DNA of 64,000 nucleotides, taken from the NCBI GenBank assembly GCA_024233115.1, contig JACKQB010000001.1, forward strand, positions 62,001 through 126,000. Direction: 5' to 3'. The notes below the pieces were generated by a model. That model made no database searches, was not told the origin of the DNA, and was given only the letters and a program-made list of their open reading frames with translations. The position numbers and the translations under genes were made by a program. This DNA comes from Akkermansiaceae bacterium (lineage in GTDB: Bacteria; Verrucomicrobiota; Verrucomicrobiia; Verrucomicrobiales; Akkermansiaceae). Of the stretch, positions 15,934-25,638 are shown one piece after another; position 1 is the stretch's first letter; each line of letters opens with the position of its first letter.

Positions 15934-18900
15934 GTGTCCGAGCTACCCCAGATCAACTACCCGGATCTCCCCGTGGCGCAGCGCCGTGAGGAGATCATGG
16001 AGGCGATGCGTTTGCACCAGGTGGTGATCGTGGTGGGGGAGACGGGTAGTGGTAAAACCACCCAGCTGCCGAAGATGGCGTATGAAATTGCCTGTGGGGA
16101 GGGGAAAAGCGGTCGGGTAGGCTGCACCCAGCCACGCCGCTTGGCGGCGGCGACGGTAGCGCGCCGGGTGGCCGGGGAAATGGGCACCGGGCTGGGTGAA
16201 CGGGTCGGTTACCAGGTGCGGTTTGTCGAAAAAGTGCAGGATGAGACCACGATCAAGTTTATGACCGACGGCATCCTGCTGGCCGAAACCCAGCGGGATA
16301 GGGATTTGCGGCAGTATGATACCCTCATCATTGACGAGGCACATGAGCGGAGTCTGAACATTGACTTTATCCTGGGGTATCTGAAGGACTTGTTAGGACG
16401 GCGTGAGGACCTGCGGGTAGTGGTTAGCTCCGCCACACTGGATGCCGGGATGTTCTCGGAGTATTTCAATGGGGCGCCGGTGATCAACGTGGAGGGTCGG
16501 ACATTTCCTGTGGAGGATTATTTTTTGCCACCGGCAAGTGATGGTGAGGATCTCGCCCGCCATGTCGGCCGTGCCGTGCAGTGGGTAACGGATCTGGACG
16601 AGGCAGGTGACGTGCTGATATTTCTGCCGGGGGAAAGAGAGATCCGCGAGTGTGCGGATACCTTGGAGGGGAAGAATTTCCCGAGGACGGAGATTCTGCC
16701 GCTATATGCACGACTCGGACTCGATGAACAGGAGCGGGTGTTTAACGTGGGCGGGCCTAACAGGCGTGTGGTGCTGGCGACCAATGTGGCGGAAACCTCC
16801 GTGACCATTCCGGGTATCGTCTATGTGATTGACAGCGGTCTGGCGCGGGTCAGTCGCTGGAACCCGTCGCGGCAAATCCAGAGTCTCCAGGTCGAGCAAA
16901 TCAGCCAGGCCAGTGCCAGGCAGCGGCGGGGGCGGTGTGGTCGTATTTGCGAAGGTGTCTGTGTCCGGCTCTACGAGGAGGAGACGCTGGATGCAGCGGA
17001 TGAATACACGGACCCGGAAATACGGCGCAGTTCGTTGGCGGGGGTGATCCTGCGGATGAAATCGCTGAAACTCCCCGACGTGCGCGAGTTTCCCTTTCTC
17101 AGTCCGCCGTCCCCCAAGGCCATCAGCGAGGGACACCGCACGCTGGAAGAGGTCGGAGCCATGGATAAACGAGGTGATCTCACAGATATGGGATACCAAC
17201 TGGCGAAGCTGCCGTTAGATCCGCGCTTGGGCCGGATGTTGATCGAGGCATCCAAACGCCGGGTCCTCGACGCCGTCCTGGTAATGGTCGGTGGCATGAG
17301 TGTGATGGACGTGCGTGAACGCCCCCAGGAGAAACAGTCCGAGGCGGATTCCGCCCATGTGAAGTATAATGATGAAACGTCCGATTTCCTGACTTTGCTG
17401 CACATTTGGTCGGCTATCTCGCCGTTTCGGGAGAAGAGGAAATTCAGGCGCAACCAGCTTCGTAAGTACTGTAAACAGAATTTCCTCAGCTTCCGCAGGG
17501 TGATGGAGTGGGACCAGGTTGTGGCCGAGCTTGGTCGACTTGTTAGGAATACCCTCAAGGTGCAAATCCGGCCTCTCGCCTCCGAGCGCAAGCAATGGGG
17601 TGATGAGGACGAGATGCACAAGTCGCTGATGGCGGGCATCCCGATGCAGTTTGGATTTTGGGATAAGGAGAAACGCGCCTACCGCAGCACCGGCGGTCGG
17701 GAGTTCGCTGTTTTCCCGGGATCGGGTTTGTTTGGAAACAAGAAACCTGAATGGTTGTTAGGGTATGAGCTGGTGGAAACCACCCGCGTCTGGGCGCGCA
17801 AGGTGGCGGTCATCGATGTCAGGTGGATCGAGGAACTGGTGCCTCACATGTGCCGCTATCGCTACCACTCACCGCACTGGGACGAGCATCAGGGGGCTGT
17901 CTACGGCAAGGAGACCGTTCTCTGCGGTGGGCTTACCCTGGTGGACGGGCGCAAGGTTTTCTATGGCCGGGTCCGACCTGATGAGGCACACGAAGTCTTT
18001 ATCCGTGAAGCGATCCTCGGCAAGGGTTTACGCACAAAGGGTCGGTTTTTACAGCGGCTCGAAGAGGTCCGCGAGGAGATCGGGAGCGCTGAGCACAAGC
18101 TGCGGCGCGCCGGCGGGCTGTGGTCGGAGGAGGCTGTCTATGATTTTTTCCACGACCGTATTCCGGCGCGGATCTGCACTGCCAAGGCATTTCAGAAATG
18201 GCGCACAACGGGCGACAACGAAGAGCTGCTCATGCTCAAGGTGGAGGATTGTATCTGGGGCGAAATCGAGGACCTCTCCGACTTTCCCGACTGCGTCTGG
18301 TATGGTGAACAAGGTTACGACGTGAGCTACTCGGAAACCCCGGGTGAGCGGACCGATGGCGTTGTGTTTGAAATTGGCATGGACCAAATCGTTGACTACC
18401 CCGACCATCTAACAGGATGGGGTGTTCCGGGAATCCTTGAGGAGCGCGTTTTTTTACTGATCCGGTCACTACCGAAGAGTCAGAGGCAGGTGTGTTCACC
18501 TGGGCGTGCGGCGGCGCAAGCCTTTGTCGAGGAATGGCATGGCTGGGAGCCGACCAGGCCGCTCAAGGTCGAGCTGGCTGATTTCCTGACAAGGCGGACC
18601 AACCATGTGATCGATGCGGGTATGTTTGAGGAAGACCGTTTACCCGACAGCCTCCGGCCCAAGGTGCGCGTCTGGAGTGATGAGGAAGAAGAGCTGGGTT
18701 TTAGTGAACATGCTGACGAAATCCGCAAAAAACTCACCGGGCTGATGCGGGAGCGCCGGGAGATCCTGGTCAACGAAGAGTGGGAGATGACCGGTGGTGA
18801 AGGTTGGGATTTTGGCGATATCCCCGAGGTGGCCGACGATGGGGTATTCCCTGCGCTGGTGGACGAAGGTGACACGGTGGGCATGCGGGCTTACCTTGAC

Positions 18901-19620
18901 CGTGCCGATGCGGATGAAAGTCACCGCGCCGGCTGCGTGCGCCTTTTCCAGATCGACCAGGCGGGCCAGCTCGATTACGTCCGCCGCCAGTTTCCTCTCG
19001 GGATGACGGGTAAGATGATGCTCCCGATGATGGAGCAGACCAAAGGCGAGGGGATGGAGCAGATGCTGCGTATCGCTTGTGAAGGGGCGATGGCATCACC
19101 ACTGCCACGCAACGCCGCGGCTTTCCAGGGCGCCGCAGCGAACGGAAAAGGAGAGCTGTTTAACTGCGCGGATAGGGTCGCCAGAGGTTTCGAGTCGATG
19201 CTCGAAAGTTACCGTGTCGTTTCCGAATGGATCGAGTCAAACCGCAACGACCGCCACCTCCACGTCGTTGCCGATGACCTCAGTGAGGAGATCGGATGGT
19301 TGTTAGGAAAGGGTTTCATCTGGCGTGCAGGTTATGCGCGTTTCTGCGAGTATGGTCGGTATTTCCAAGCGATGGAAGAACGTCTGCAACGACTGCAAAG
19401 CCTGCCCCAGGTCAAAGACGATGAAAAACGCGAGCGTATCCGCAGGCAATGGAAACCATGGTATGCCGCCTGGAAACATGAACCTGCGAAGCCGCAGCTC
19501 TGGGAGATTGGCTGGTTGCTGATGGAGTGGCGAGTTGCCGAGTTTGCGCCGGGGTTTCCACGTAAGGTGAAGGTGTCCGAGAAGCGGATTCAAGAGAAAT
19601 TGACCCCATTTGATGGATGA
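15934..19620 (+). CDS. hrpA: ATP-dependent RNA helicase HrpA
   Basis: A 1228-residue DEAH-box RNA helicase, close to the usual size of about 1300. Visible are Walker A GETGSGKTTQ (35-44), TQPRRLAAA (motif Ia), DEAHERS (134-140), SSATLD (motif III), TNVAETSVTIPGI (motif V) and QRRGRCGR (motif VI), then helicase-associated (HA2) and OB-fold parts, and the long HrpA-specific C-terminal domain ending KRIQEKLTPFDG. It begins with GTG at 15934 (MSELPQINYPDLP). In E. coli HrpA rescues stalled ribosomes; the same role is inferred here. Confidence 0.94.
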   Translation: MSELPQINYPDLPVAQRREEIMEAMRLHQVVIVVGETGSGKTTQLPKMAYEIACGEGKSGRVGCTQPRRLAAATVARRVAGEMGTGLGERVGYQVRFVEKVQDETTIKFMTDGILLAETQRDRDLRQYDTLIIDEAHERSLNIDFILGYLKDLLGRREDLRVVVSSATLDAGMFSEYFNGAPVINVEGRTFPVEDYFLPPASDGEDLARHVGRAVQWVTDLDEAGDVLIFLPGEREIRECADTLEGKNFPRTEILPLYARLGLDEQERVFNVGGPNRRVVLATNVAETSVTIPGIVYVIDSGLARVSRWNPSRQIQSLQVEQISQASARQRRGRCGRICEGVCVRLYEEETLDAADEYTDPEIRRSSLAGVILRMKSLKLPDVREFPFLSPPSPKAISEGHRTLEEVGAMDKRGDLTDMGYQLAKLPLDPRLGRMLIEASKRRVLDAVLVMVGGMSVMDVRERPQEKQSEADSAHVKYNDETSDFLTLLHIWSAISPFREKRKFRRNQLRKYCKQNFLSFRRVMEWDQVVAELGRLVRNTLKVQIRPLASERKQWGDEDEMHKSLMAGIPMQFGFWDKEKRAYRSTGGREFAVFPGSGLFGNKKPEWLLGYELVETTRVWARKVAVIDVRWIEELVPHMCRYRYHSPHWDEHQGAVYGKETVLCGGLTLVDGRKVFYGRVRPDEAHEVFIREAILGKGLRTKGRFLQRLEEVREEIGSAEHKLRRAGGLWSEEAVYDFFHDRIPARICTAKAFQKWRTTGDNEELLMLKVEDCIWGEIEDLSDFPDCVWYGEQGYDVSYSETPGERTDGVVFEIGMDQIVDYPDHLTGWGVPGILEERVFLLIRSLPKSQRQVCSPGRAAAQAFVEEWHGWEPTRPLKVELADFLTRRTNHVIDAGMFEEDRLPDSLRPKVRVWSDEEEELGFSEHADEIRKKLTGLMRERREILVNEEWEMTGGEGWDFGDIPEVADDGVFPALVDEGDTVGMRAYLDRADADESHRAGCVRLFQIDQAGQLDYVRRQFPLGMTGKMMLPMMEQTKGEGMEQMLRIACEGAMASPLPRNAAAFQGAAANGKGELFNCADRVARGFESMLESYRVVSEWIESNRNDRHLHVVADDLSEEIGWLLGKGFIWRAGYARFCEYGRYFQAMEERLQRLQSLPQVKDDEKRERIRRQWKPWYAAWKHEPAKPQLWEIGWLLMEWRVAEFAPGFPRKVKVSEKRIQEKLTPFDG

Positions 19621-19709
19621 TAATTTCATGATAAAAATCGTCATGCCATATTTTTGAATATTGTGATTTGGTGGTATTCTGGCAGTATGTGTAACTCATA
19701 CGGGCGATT

Positions 19710-22700
19710 ATGAATGCATCGGGAACACTGGCTTTGTTGAGGCAGATTGGGAGAATGGGGGTGCCTCTAGTGGTATCTTGCGTAATCACTTGCGTGCATG
19801 CGCAGGATATCGTGCTCAACGAAATAGTGGCATCCAACACCTTGGGGCATTCCGACATCGTTGATTTTGAAGATTATTCCGATTGGATTGAGCTGCGCAA
19901 TACCACGGGTGCTGAAGTCAGTCTGGATGGTTATTTCCTGAGTGATGATCCGGCTGATCCATTCAAATGGGCCGTGCCATCCGGCGGTAGCATAGGGGCC
20001 AATGGATATTTTCTCATCTGGGCCGACAGTCATGACGCGGGTCCTGGAGAAACCCATGCACGCGGGTATTGGCCGTGGGTTGATTTTACCACCGAGGGAT
20101 ATCACACGAATTTTAATCTGTCGGCTGATGGCGAGACACTGACGCTGACCAAGGCGGTCGGGATCACCAGCCAGGTTTTGATAGCAGCGGAAGACACAAA
20201 TGTGCCGGGGGCCGTCTGGAAATACCTCGATGACGGCAGTGACCAGAGCACGCAATGGAGGGCGAGAACCTTTGATGACTCGGGCTGGGCATCAGGAGCA
20301 TCCCAGCTTGGCTATGGTGACGGGGACGAGCAGACGCAATTGGGTTATGGGGGTAATTCTAACAATAAGTACATCACCACGTATTTTCGCCACACATTCA
20401 ACGTGGCTGACCCTGCTCGCTTTCATGGCTTAAGCGCAAGAATGCTGGCGGACGATGGAGCGGTGGTCTATCTCAATGGGGTTGAAGTGCAACGCGTGAG
20501 GGTCGCAGACGGTGACTATAATTACCTGACACGGGCGACGGGAACTTTCACAGAAGGAGTTTACGAACCGTTCAATATACCGCGGTCGCTACTGATTGCA
20601 GGTGACAATGTGATAGCCGTGGAAATCCACCAGGTCCAGGCGAACAGCTCTGATATTAGTTTTGATTTTGAACTAACAGGTTATAGCCACACATCTTCGA
20701 CCCAAGAGGACTCCGTCACCTTCGGAGCGCAACTCACCGATGTTTCCTACGGGCGTGACCCGGCCAACCCGACAAGCTGGGTATATTTCGGGGAGCCAAG
20801 CCCCGTGGCGGAAAACAATACCAGCATCGTGCCCGCCGCGCGCGTGGTGAGTTCGGACGTTGAGTTTTCCCTTGCCGCTGGTTTTTACTCAGGCACCCAG
20901 TCCCTGTCGCTGAGCACGGCGGACGGCGGCGCACAAATCCACTACACATTGAATGGAGACCTGCCGGACAGTTCATCGCCCGTGTATTCAAGCGCGTTGA
21001 CTGTTGCTTCAACGACAGTTGTTAGGGCGCGTGCGATCGCGCCGGGGAAGGTTCCAGGTGTTACAGGAACACGGACCTATTTCTTTGGTGAAACTCCGGG
21101 TGATGTCTCTTTTGTTTCAGTGGTCACGGATGATGCCAACCTGTTTGATCCGGTAAAGGGGATTTACTACAACACGCACGAGCCGTTGACCGAGGGTGTT
21201 GCGGGGGTTCACAATGTTTATAAGGGAAAGGAGGTTCCCATTTCCTTCGAGTTTTTTGGTAAGGATGGAACACTCGCGCAAGCTGTCAATGCCGGCGCAA
21301 GAATTGGAGGTGAAAACAACTGGCGTCATAAACAAAAGGCGCTGACGATTTACATGCGCGGAAAGTATGGCGATGATCTTTTTGAGTATCCGTTGTTTGA
21401 TTCCGTCCCCTGTGTCGGTTCGTTAGGGCGATTTGTCTTAAGGAATGGCGGCGATAACTGGACCAACTCAATGCTCCGAGATGCCATGATTCCGGGTATC
21501 GTCGAAGGACGCATGGAAAATGACCCCATGGCATACCGACCGTGTGTGGTATTTATCAATGGTGATTACTGGGGGATTCACAACCTCCGTGAAAAATTCG
21601 ACGGACAGTATTTCGTCAGCAGATACCATGTTGATGCCGATAACTATGACCACTGCGAGTTCGGTCATATAACCAGTTCCAGCACAACCTTTGGTGTGGC
21701 GGCAGGAAACTCGGACCACTATCTGGCGATGGAGGATTTTGTGATCAACAATGACATGTCGATTGCGGCCAATTATGCTTTTGTCGAGTCGCAATTGGAC
21801 ATCGATAGCTTGATCGACTACGCCGTCATTCAAGACTATGTCTATAATTCCAGTTGGTCACATAACCGCGAGTTTTGGCGCGAAAGAAAGCCGGGTGCCA
21901 AGTGGCGCTGGTTACTACCGGACCTGGATCGCGGTTTTAATGGTTCCTATGTAACGAGTAATCTTCTCGATAATCTCGTCAACGAATATGCGCTCTTTGG
22001 GGGTATGATGGATAATCCCGGTTTCCGGAATCGATTGATCCAGCGCTACTGCGCGCACATGGCCAGCACCTTCAACGCGACACGTATTGCCGGTATCGTC
22101 GATGCCCTGGATGGCGAAGTTAGTGGCGAGGTAGCACGACACATCGCGAAGTGGTCACCTGAGGGGGGGATGACGGCTGCCAAGCGCACTGCTGAGCTTC
22201 AGGAAATCAAAGATTTTGCTGTACAGCGACCCGCTGAGGTCCTGATCGATCTAACATCCCAGTTTTCACTCGGTGCGACAGCGACCCTTACGCTGGCTCA
22301 AAGCAGTAGTGCGGCAGGAAAGATCTACATCAATGGTGTGTTTGTCTCTCCTGAAGTGAGTATGGTGACACTTTATACAGGTATCCCGTTTGAACTTAAA
22401 GCCGTTGCCAATCCCGGGTATGCATTCACTGGCTGGACGGGGGCGACGGGCGGTGCAGGAACGACCCTGACGCTAACGGGGGATCTCAGTGTGACGGCAT
22501 TGTTTTCCAATTCGACTGAAACTATAGCTCCATCGACTGTAAGTTCCGACACAACCCTGGCTGTCGCCAACTCGCCGTATGTTTCTGAGGGGGATATTGT
22601 AGTTGATGCGAATACTACTTTAACGATTGAGCCCGGGGTGGAACTCCACATGCCTGCGGGAGCAAACATCAGGGTGTTAGGATCACTGCAAGTCCTAGGA

Positions 22701-25019
22701 ACTGATATTGCGCCGGTTAATATCCTTGCACGTGATACGAAGCGTTGGGGCGGGATCAGCTTTGAAAATGCGACGGCAGCATCGCAGTTAAATCATCTCA
22801 CCATACGGGGTGCGAGCAAGGGGCCACACGCTTTGGTATATAAAGCGGCGATCTCAGCGTTGAATTCCACGCTGGTGATGGATGGGTTGGATCTTGATGA
22901 GGTGGATTTTCCCATCTTTACCCGTGGAGGAAATATCACGCTTCGCAATAGTCGCATCCACACCACGGTGACCTGCGACTACATCAATATCAAAAGTGGG
23001 GTAGGTGCGGTGACAGGGAATACCTTTATTGGAAACAATGCTCCCGACACCGATGCTGTTGACTTTGACGATGTGGTGAATGGCATCATTCACGACAATT
23101 ACATCTATCGATTCCGGGGGTTTAACAGCGACGGTATCGACATTGGTGAAGGCTGTGTTGATATCTCAGTGGAAGGGAACAAGATTTACTACAACTCAGA
23201 CAAGGGTGTTTCTGTAGGGCAGGCATCGACGGTTGTCATGAAACGTAATGTGATCGTTGGCTGCAACGAGGCCGTCGCCGTGAAAGACACCGGATCAGCG
23301 GTGACCGTGGATCAATGCACGCTGGTCGATAACCAGATAGGTGTGAGTTCATTCGAAAAGAATTTTCTCAAGGGCGGCGGGGCAGCGATAGTGATGAATA
23401 CCATTATAGCGGGTTCAGGTGTCGCGCCTGTTCAAGTGGACGCATTGTCAACACTTTCTGTGAGCTACTCGGCTTCAGATACCCTGCCCTTGGTTGGGAC
23501 TGGCAACCTGAATCTGGATCCTCAATTTACGGATTCCACAGTGCTTAATTATGAGCTGTTGGCTGGGTCGCCCTGTATTGATGCGGGTGATCCTACTCAT
23601 GCGTTGGACCCCGATAGTAGTCGGGCTGATATTGGTGCATTGTATGCCTACGTGCCGGGCGATTATCCATTTACACTCGAGCAGGTTGTTGTGGTAAATG
23701 AGGTGCTGGCTAATTCCGGGGCTGCCGGATCAGACTGGATTGAACTGCATAACCGCAGTGGCGCGGAGATTGATATCTCAGGCTGGTTTCTCAGCGACAG
23801 TGCCTCTGACTATGCCAAATACCGCATTCCTAACGGCACGGTTATTCCGGCAGGTGGCTACGTGACATTTTACGAGGATGCTCACTTTGGCGCGGCTAGT
23901 ATCGATCCTGGGCGTATCACCGCATTTGCTTTTAGTGAAAACGGGGAGACAGCCTATTTGCACTCAGCTGTGAGCGATGAGCTTACCGACTATCTTGAAC
24001 AGGAAAAATTTGGAGCATCGCGGAAGGATATCAGCCATGGTTATTATCACAAGGAAAGCACGGGTACCTATAATTTCCTGGCTTTGAAGTACCAGACTCC
24101 ATCTGCGGCTAACAGCAGCCCGGCGGTCGGGCCGATTGTCATTTCAGAAATCATGTATCATCCATCGACCGATGGTGATGCGGAGTACATTGAGCTGCTC
24201 AATATTACTGATGCAGCAGTGACTCTCTACGATGCCGCTACCGGCACGGCGTGGAAGATCAGCGACGGTGTGGAGTATGAGTTTTCAAAGAATTCACCCG
24301 TCACCCTCGTACCCGGAGAACGTATTCTGTTGGTGAAAAACCTCGCGGTATTTAATGCAACCTACTCTGTTCCCGCTGGCACCCAACTGTTTGAGTGGAC
24401 AACGGGGAGTCTTTCCAATGGTGGTGAACGTGTGCAGTTGGTGATGCCTGGGGGGCTTGATGGCAGTGGTGCCAGACAGTATATCCGCATCGACCGGGTG
24501 AATTATGCGGATGTTGCCCCGTGGGCGACAACGCCCGATGGTGGCGGGCCCGCACTGTCGAAAATCTTTGAAACCGAATATGGAAATGATGCTGCGAACT
24601 GGTCGGCTGCCACAGCATCACCCGCGACCTATGCTGCGGGTGCCAGTTATGCTCAATGGGCGGCCGATGAAAGTCTGCCAGCCGGTAAAGACGGCCCGCT
24701 TGATGATCCTGATGGTGATGGTCTGGATAACCTTACGGAATACACGCTTGGAACGGATGCCATGGTCTGGACCATGCGTCCCGGGCTCGGGGAAACAGTC
24801 GCCGATGGACAGGTCACTCTCGAGTTTGATGTTGATACTACCCAGACCGATGTCGATGTCTGGATCGAACAATCTGAAACGCTTGAGGCCGGAAGCTGGA
24901 CCGTATCGAGCTCGACGCCTGTTTCCTACACAGCCACAACCCAACGTCGTCGCGTGACGGTTACACCAAAGTCAGGGGGGCGTATTTTCTACCGCTACGT
25001 AACTCGTAAAAAGCCATAG
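19710..25019 (+). CDS. giant secreted protein: lamin-tail, chitobiase-like, CotH kinase, beta-helix, lamin-tail
   Basis: A 1769-residue exported protein (signal peptide ending near CVHAQD). In order: a lamin-tail domain (IVLNEIVASN to about 150), a sugar-binding-like module (about 155-330), a chitobiase C-terminal module (GGAQIHYTLNGDLPDSSSPV), a CotH kinase domain with RDAMIPGIV and GDYWGIHNLREKFDGQYF, an InlB-type B-repeat (NPGYAFTGWTGATGG), a right-handed beta-helix (about 955-1300), then two more lamin-tail domains (VVVNEVLANSG and IVISEIMYHPS). No PEP-CTERM tail is present. The role is probably surface-associated; whether the kinase phosphorylates a protein is unknown. Confidence 0.88.
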   Translation: MNASGTLALLRQIGRMGVPLVVSCVITCVHAQDIVLNEIVASNTLGHSDIVDFEDYSDWIELRNTTGAEVSLDGYFLSDDPADPFKWAVPSGGSIGANGYFLIWADSHDAGPGETHARGYWPWVDFTTEGYHTNFNLSADGETLTLTKAVGITSQVLIAAEDTNVPGAVWKYLDDGSDQSTQWRARTFDDSGWASGASQLGYGDGDEQTQLGYGGNSNNKYITTYFRHTFNVADPARFHGLSARMLADDGAVVYLNGVEVQRVRVADGDYNYLTRATGTFTEGVYEPFNIPRSLLIAGDNVIAVEIHQVQANSSDISFDFELTGYSHTSSTQEDSVTFGAQLTDVSYGRDPANPTSWVYFGEPSPVAENNTSIVPAARVVSSDVEFSLAAGFYSGTQSLSLSTADGGAQIHYTLNGDLPDSSSPVYSSALTVASTTVVRARAIAPGKVPGVTGTRTYFFGETPGDVSFVSVVTDDANLFDPVKGIYYNTHEPLTEGVAGVHNVYKGKEVPISFEFFGKDGTLAQAVNAGARIGGENNWRHKQKALTIYMRGKYGDDLFEYPLFDSVPCVGSLGRFVLRNGGDNWTNSMLRDAMIPGIVEGRMENDPMAYRPCVVFINGDYWGIHNLREKFDGQYFVSRYHVDADNYDHCEFGHITSSSTTFGVAAGNSDHYLAMEDFVINNDMSIAANYAFVESQLDIDSLIDYAVIQDYVYNSSWSHNREFWRERKPGAKWRWLLPDLDRGFNGSYVTSNLLDNLVNEYALFGGMMDNPGFRNRLIQRYCAHMASTFNATRIAGIVDALDGEVSGEVARHIAKWSPEGGMTAAKRTAELQEIKDFAVQRPAEVLIDLTSQFSLGATATLTLAQSSSAAGKIYINGVFVSPEVSMVTLYTGIPFELKAVANPGYAFTGWTGATGGAGTTLTLTGDLSVTALFSNSTETIAPSTVSSDTTLAVANSPYVSEGDIVVDANTTLTIEPGVELHMPAGANIRVLGSLQVLGTDIAPVNILARDTKRWGGISFENATAASQLNHLTIRGASKGPHALVYKAAISALNSTLVMDGLDLDEVDFPIFTRGGNITLRNSRIHTTVTCDYINIKSGVGAVTGNTFIGNNAPDTDAVDFDDVVNGIIHDNYIYRFRGFNSDGIDIGEGCVDISVEGNKIYYNSDKGVSVGQASTVVMKRNVIVGCNEAVAVKDTGSAVTVDQCTLVDNQIGVSSFEKNFLKGGGAAIVMNTIIAGSGVAPVQVDALSTLSVSYSASDTLPLVGTGNLNLDPQFTDSTVLNYELLAGSPCIDAGDPTHALDPDSSRADIGALYAYVPGDYPFTLEQVVVVNEVLANSGAAGSDWIELHNRSGAEIDISGWFLSDSASDYAKYRIPNGTVIPAGGYVTFYEDAHFGAASIDPGRITAFAFSENGETAYLHSAVSDELTDYLEQEKFGASRKDISHGYYHKESTGTYNFLALKYQTPSAANSSPAVGPIVISEIMYHPSTDGDAEYIELLNITDAAVTLYDAATGTAWKISDGVEYEFSKNSPVTLVPGERILLVKNLAVFNATYSVPAGTQLFEWTTGSLSNGGERVQLVMPGGLDGSGARQYIRIDRVNYADVAPWATTPDGGGPALSKIFETEYGNDAANWSAATASPATYAAGASYAQWAADESLPAGKDGPLDDPDGDGLDNLTEYTLGTDAMVWTMRPGLGETVADGQVTLEFDVDTTQTDVDVWIEQSETLEAGSWTVSSSTPVSYTATTQRRRVTVTPKSGGRIFYRYVTRKKP

Positions 25020-25050
25020 CAGCTCGACTCTAAAACAACCACTGATTGTG

Positions 25051-25154
25051 TAAAGTAGGACAGCTTTGCAAGCTGTCGCCTGGATGGGTGAACGCGACTC
25101 GCATAGGTTGATAGAGCCAGCCTTGCCGGCAGCTTGTAAAGCCGCCCTACTTTA
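25051..25154. repeat. REP/BIME-like inverted repeat pair
   Basis: The arm starting TAAAGTAGGACAGCTTTGCA at 25051 is matched by its near-complement ending at 25154 (about 24 of 27 positions, differences mostly transitions), with a 49-base loop. Each arm itself contains an AGCTTTGCAAGCT-type palindrome. It fills the space after the CotH gene and lacks a T tract, so it resembles an interspersed REP pair rather than a terminator. Confidence 0.65.
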
Positions 25155-25260
25155 AGCCTCTGGGCGACTCTCCCATCACCTTGATGCTCAGCAGTGAGGT
25201 GAAAATTTCCGAAAAGCGAATCGCATAGGCTATGGATGATCTCGACAAAATGATGTGACG

Positions 25261-25638
25261 ATGCACAATGTGTGTATGCGTTACGTTTGTCTTTTTATGG
25301 CGGCTTTGTTTGTCCTTTTCACCTACTGGCAGTTCAATGACTTGGAACAATACAAAACCCAGCTGTGGCAGGGCTGGGTGGTGACGTACGGACTGTGTGC
25401 CGTGGTGTCGTTGGCCAGCTTTTGGAGGGCTTTGCCGAAGTGGTTCTACCTGTCCGTCGCCGTGCTGGCCCTCGCATGTGCCGCCTATTGGTCATTGGGG
25501 ATTGAGTGGGATAAAACGGTTCTTTATAACAAAAATAACCCGTCTGGAAATGAAAGTGGTGGCCTTCTGGTCATTGCGATTTGGTTTGGGATACTGGCGT
25601 GGCGTCATGCTGCACTGGGATGCAGCTGTAAGAAATAG
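25261..25638 (+). CDS. small membrane protein, TMEM220-like
   Basis: About 125 residues with three to four hydrophobic segments. The pattern MRYVCLFMAALFVLFTYWQF followed by NDLEQYKTQLWQGWVVTYGL resembles the transmembrane family 220, which has a Q(F/Y)ND motif after the first helix. The start could be ATG at 25261 or ATG at 25276 (MRYVCLF), the second giving a cleaner first helix. Its stop overlaps the queG start by one base, so the two are one operon. Function unknown; the tail CSCKK has two cysteines. Confidence 0.75.
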   Translation: MHNVCMRYVCLFMAALFVLFTYWQFNDLEQYKTQLWQGWVVTYGLCAVVSLASFWRALPKWFYLSVAVLALACAAYWSLGIEWDKTVLYNKNNPSGNESGGLLVIAIWFGILAWRHAALGCSCKK

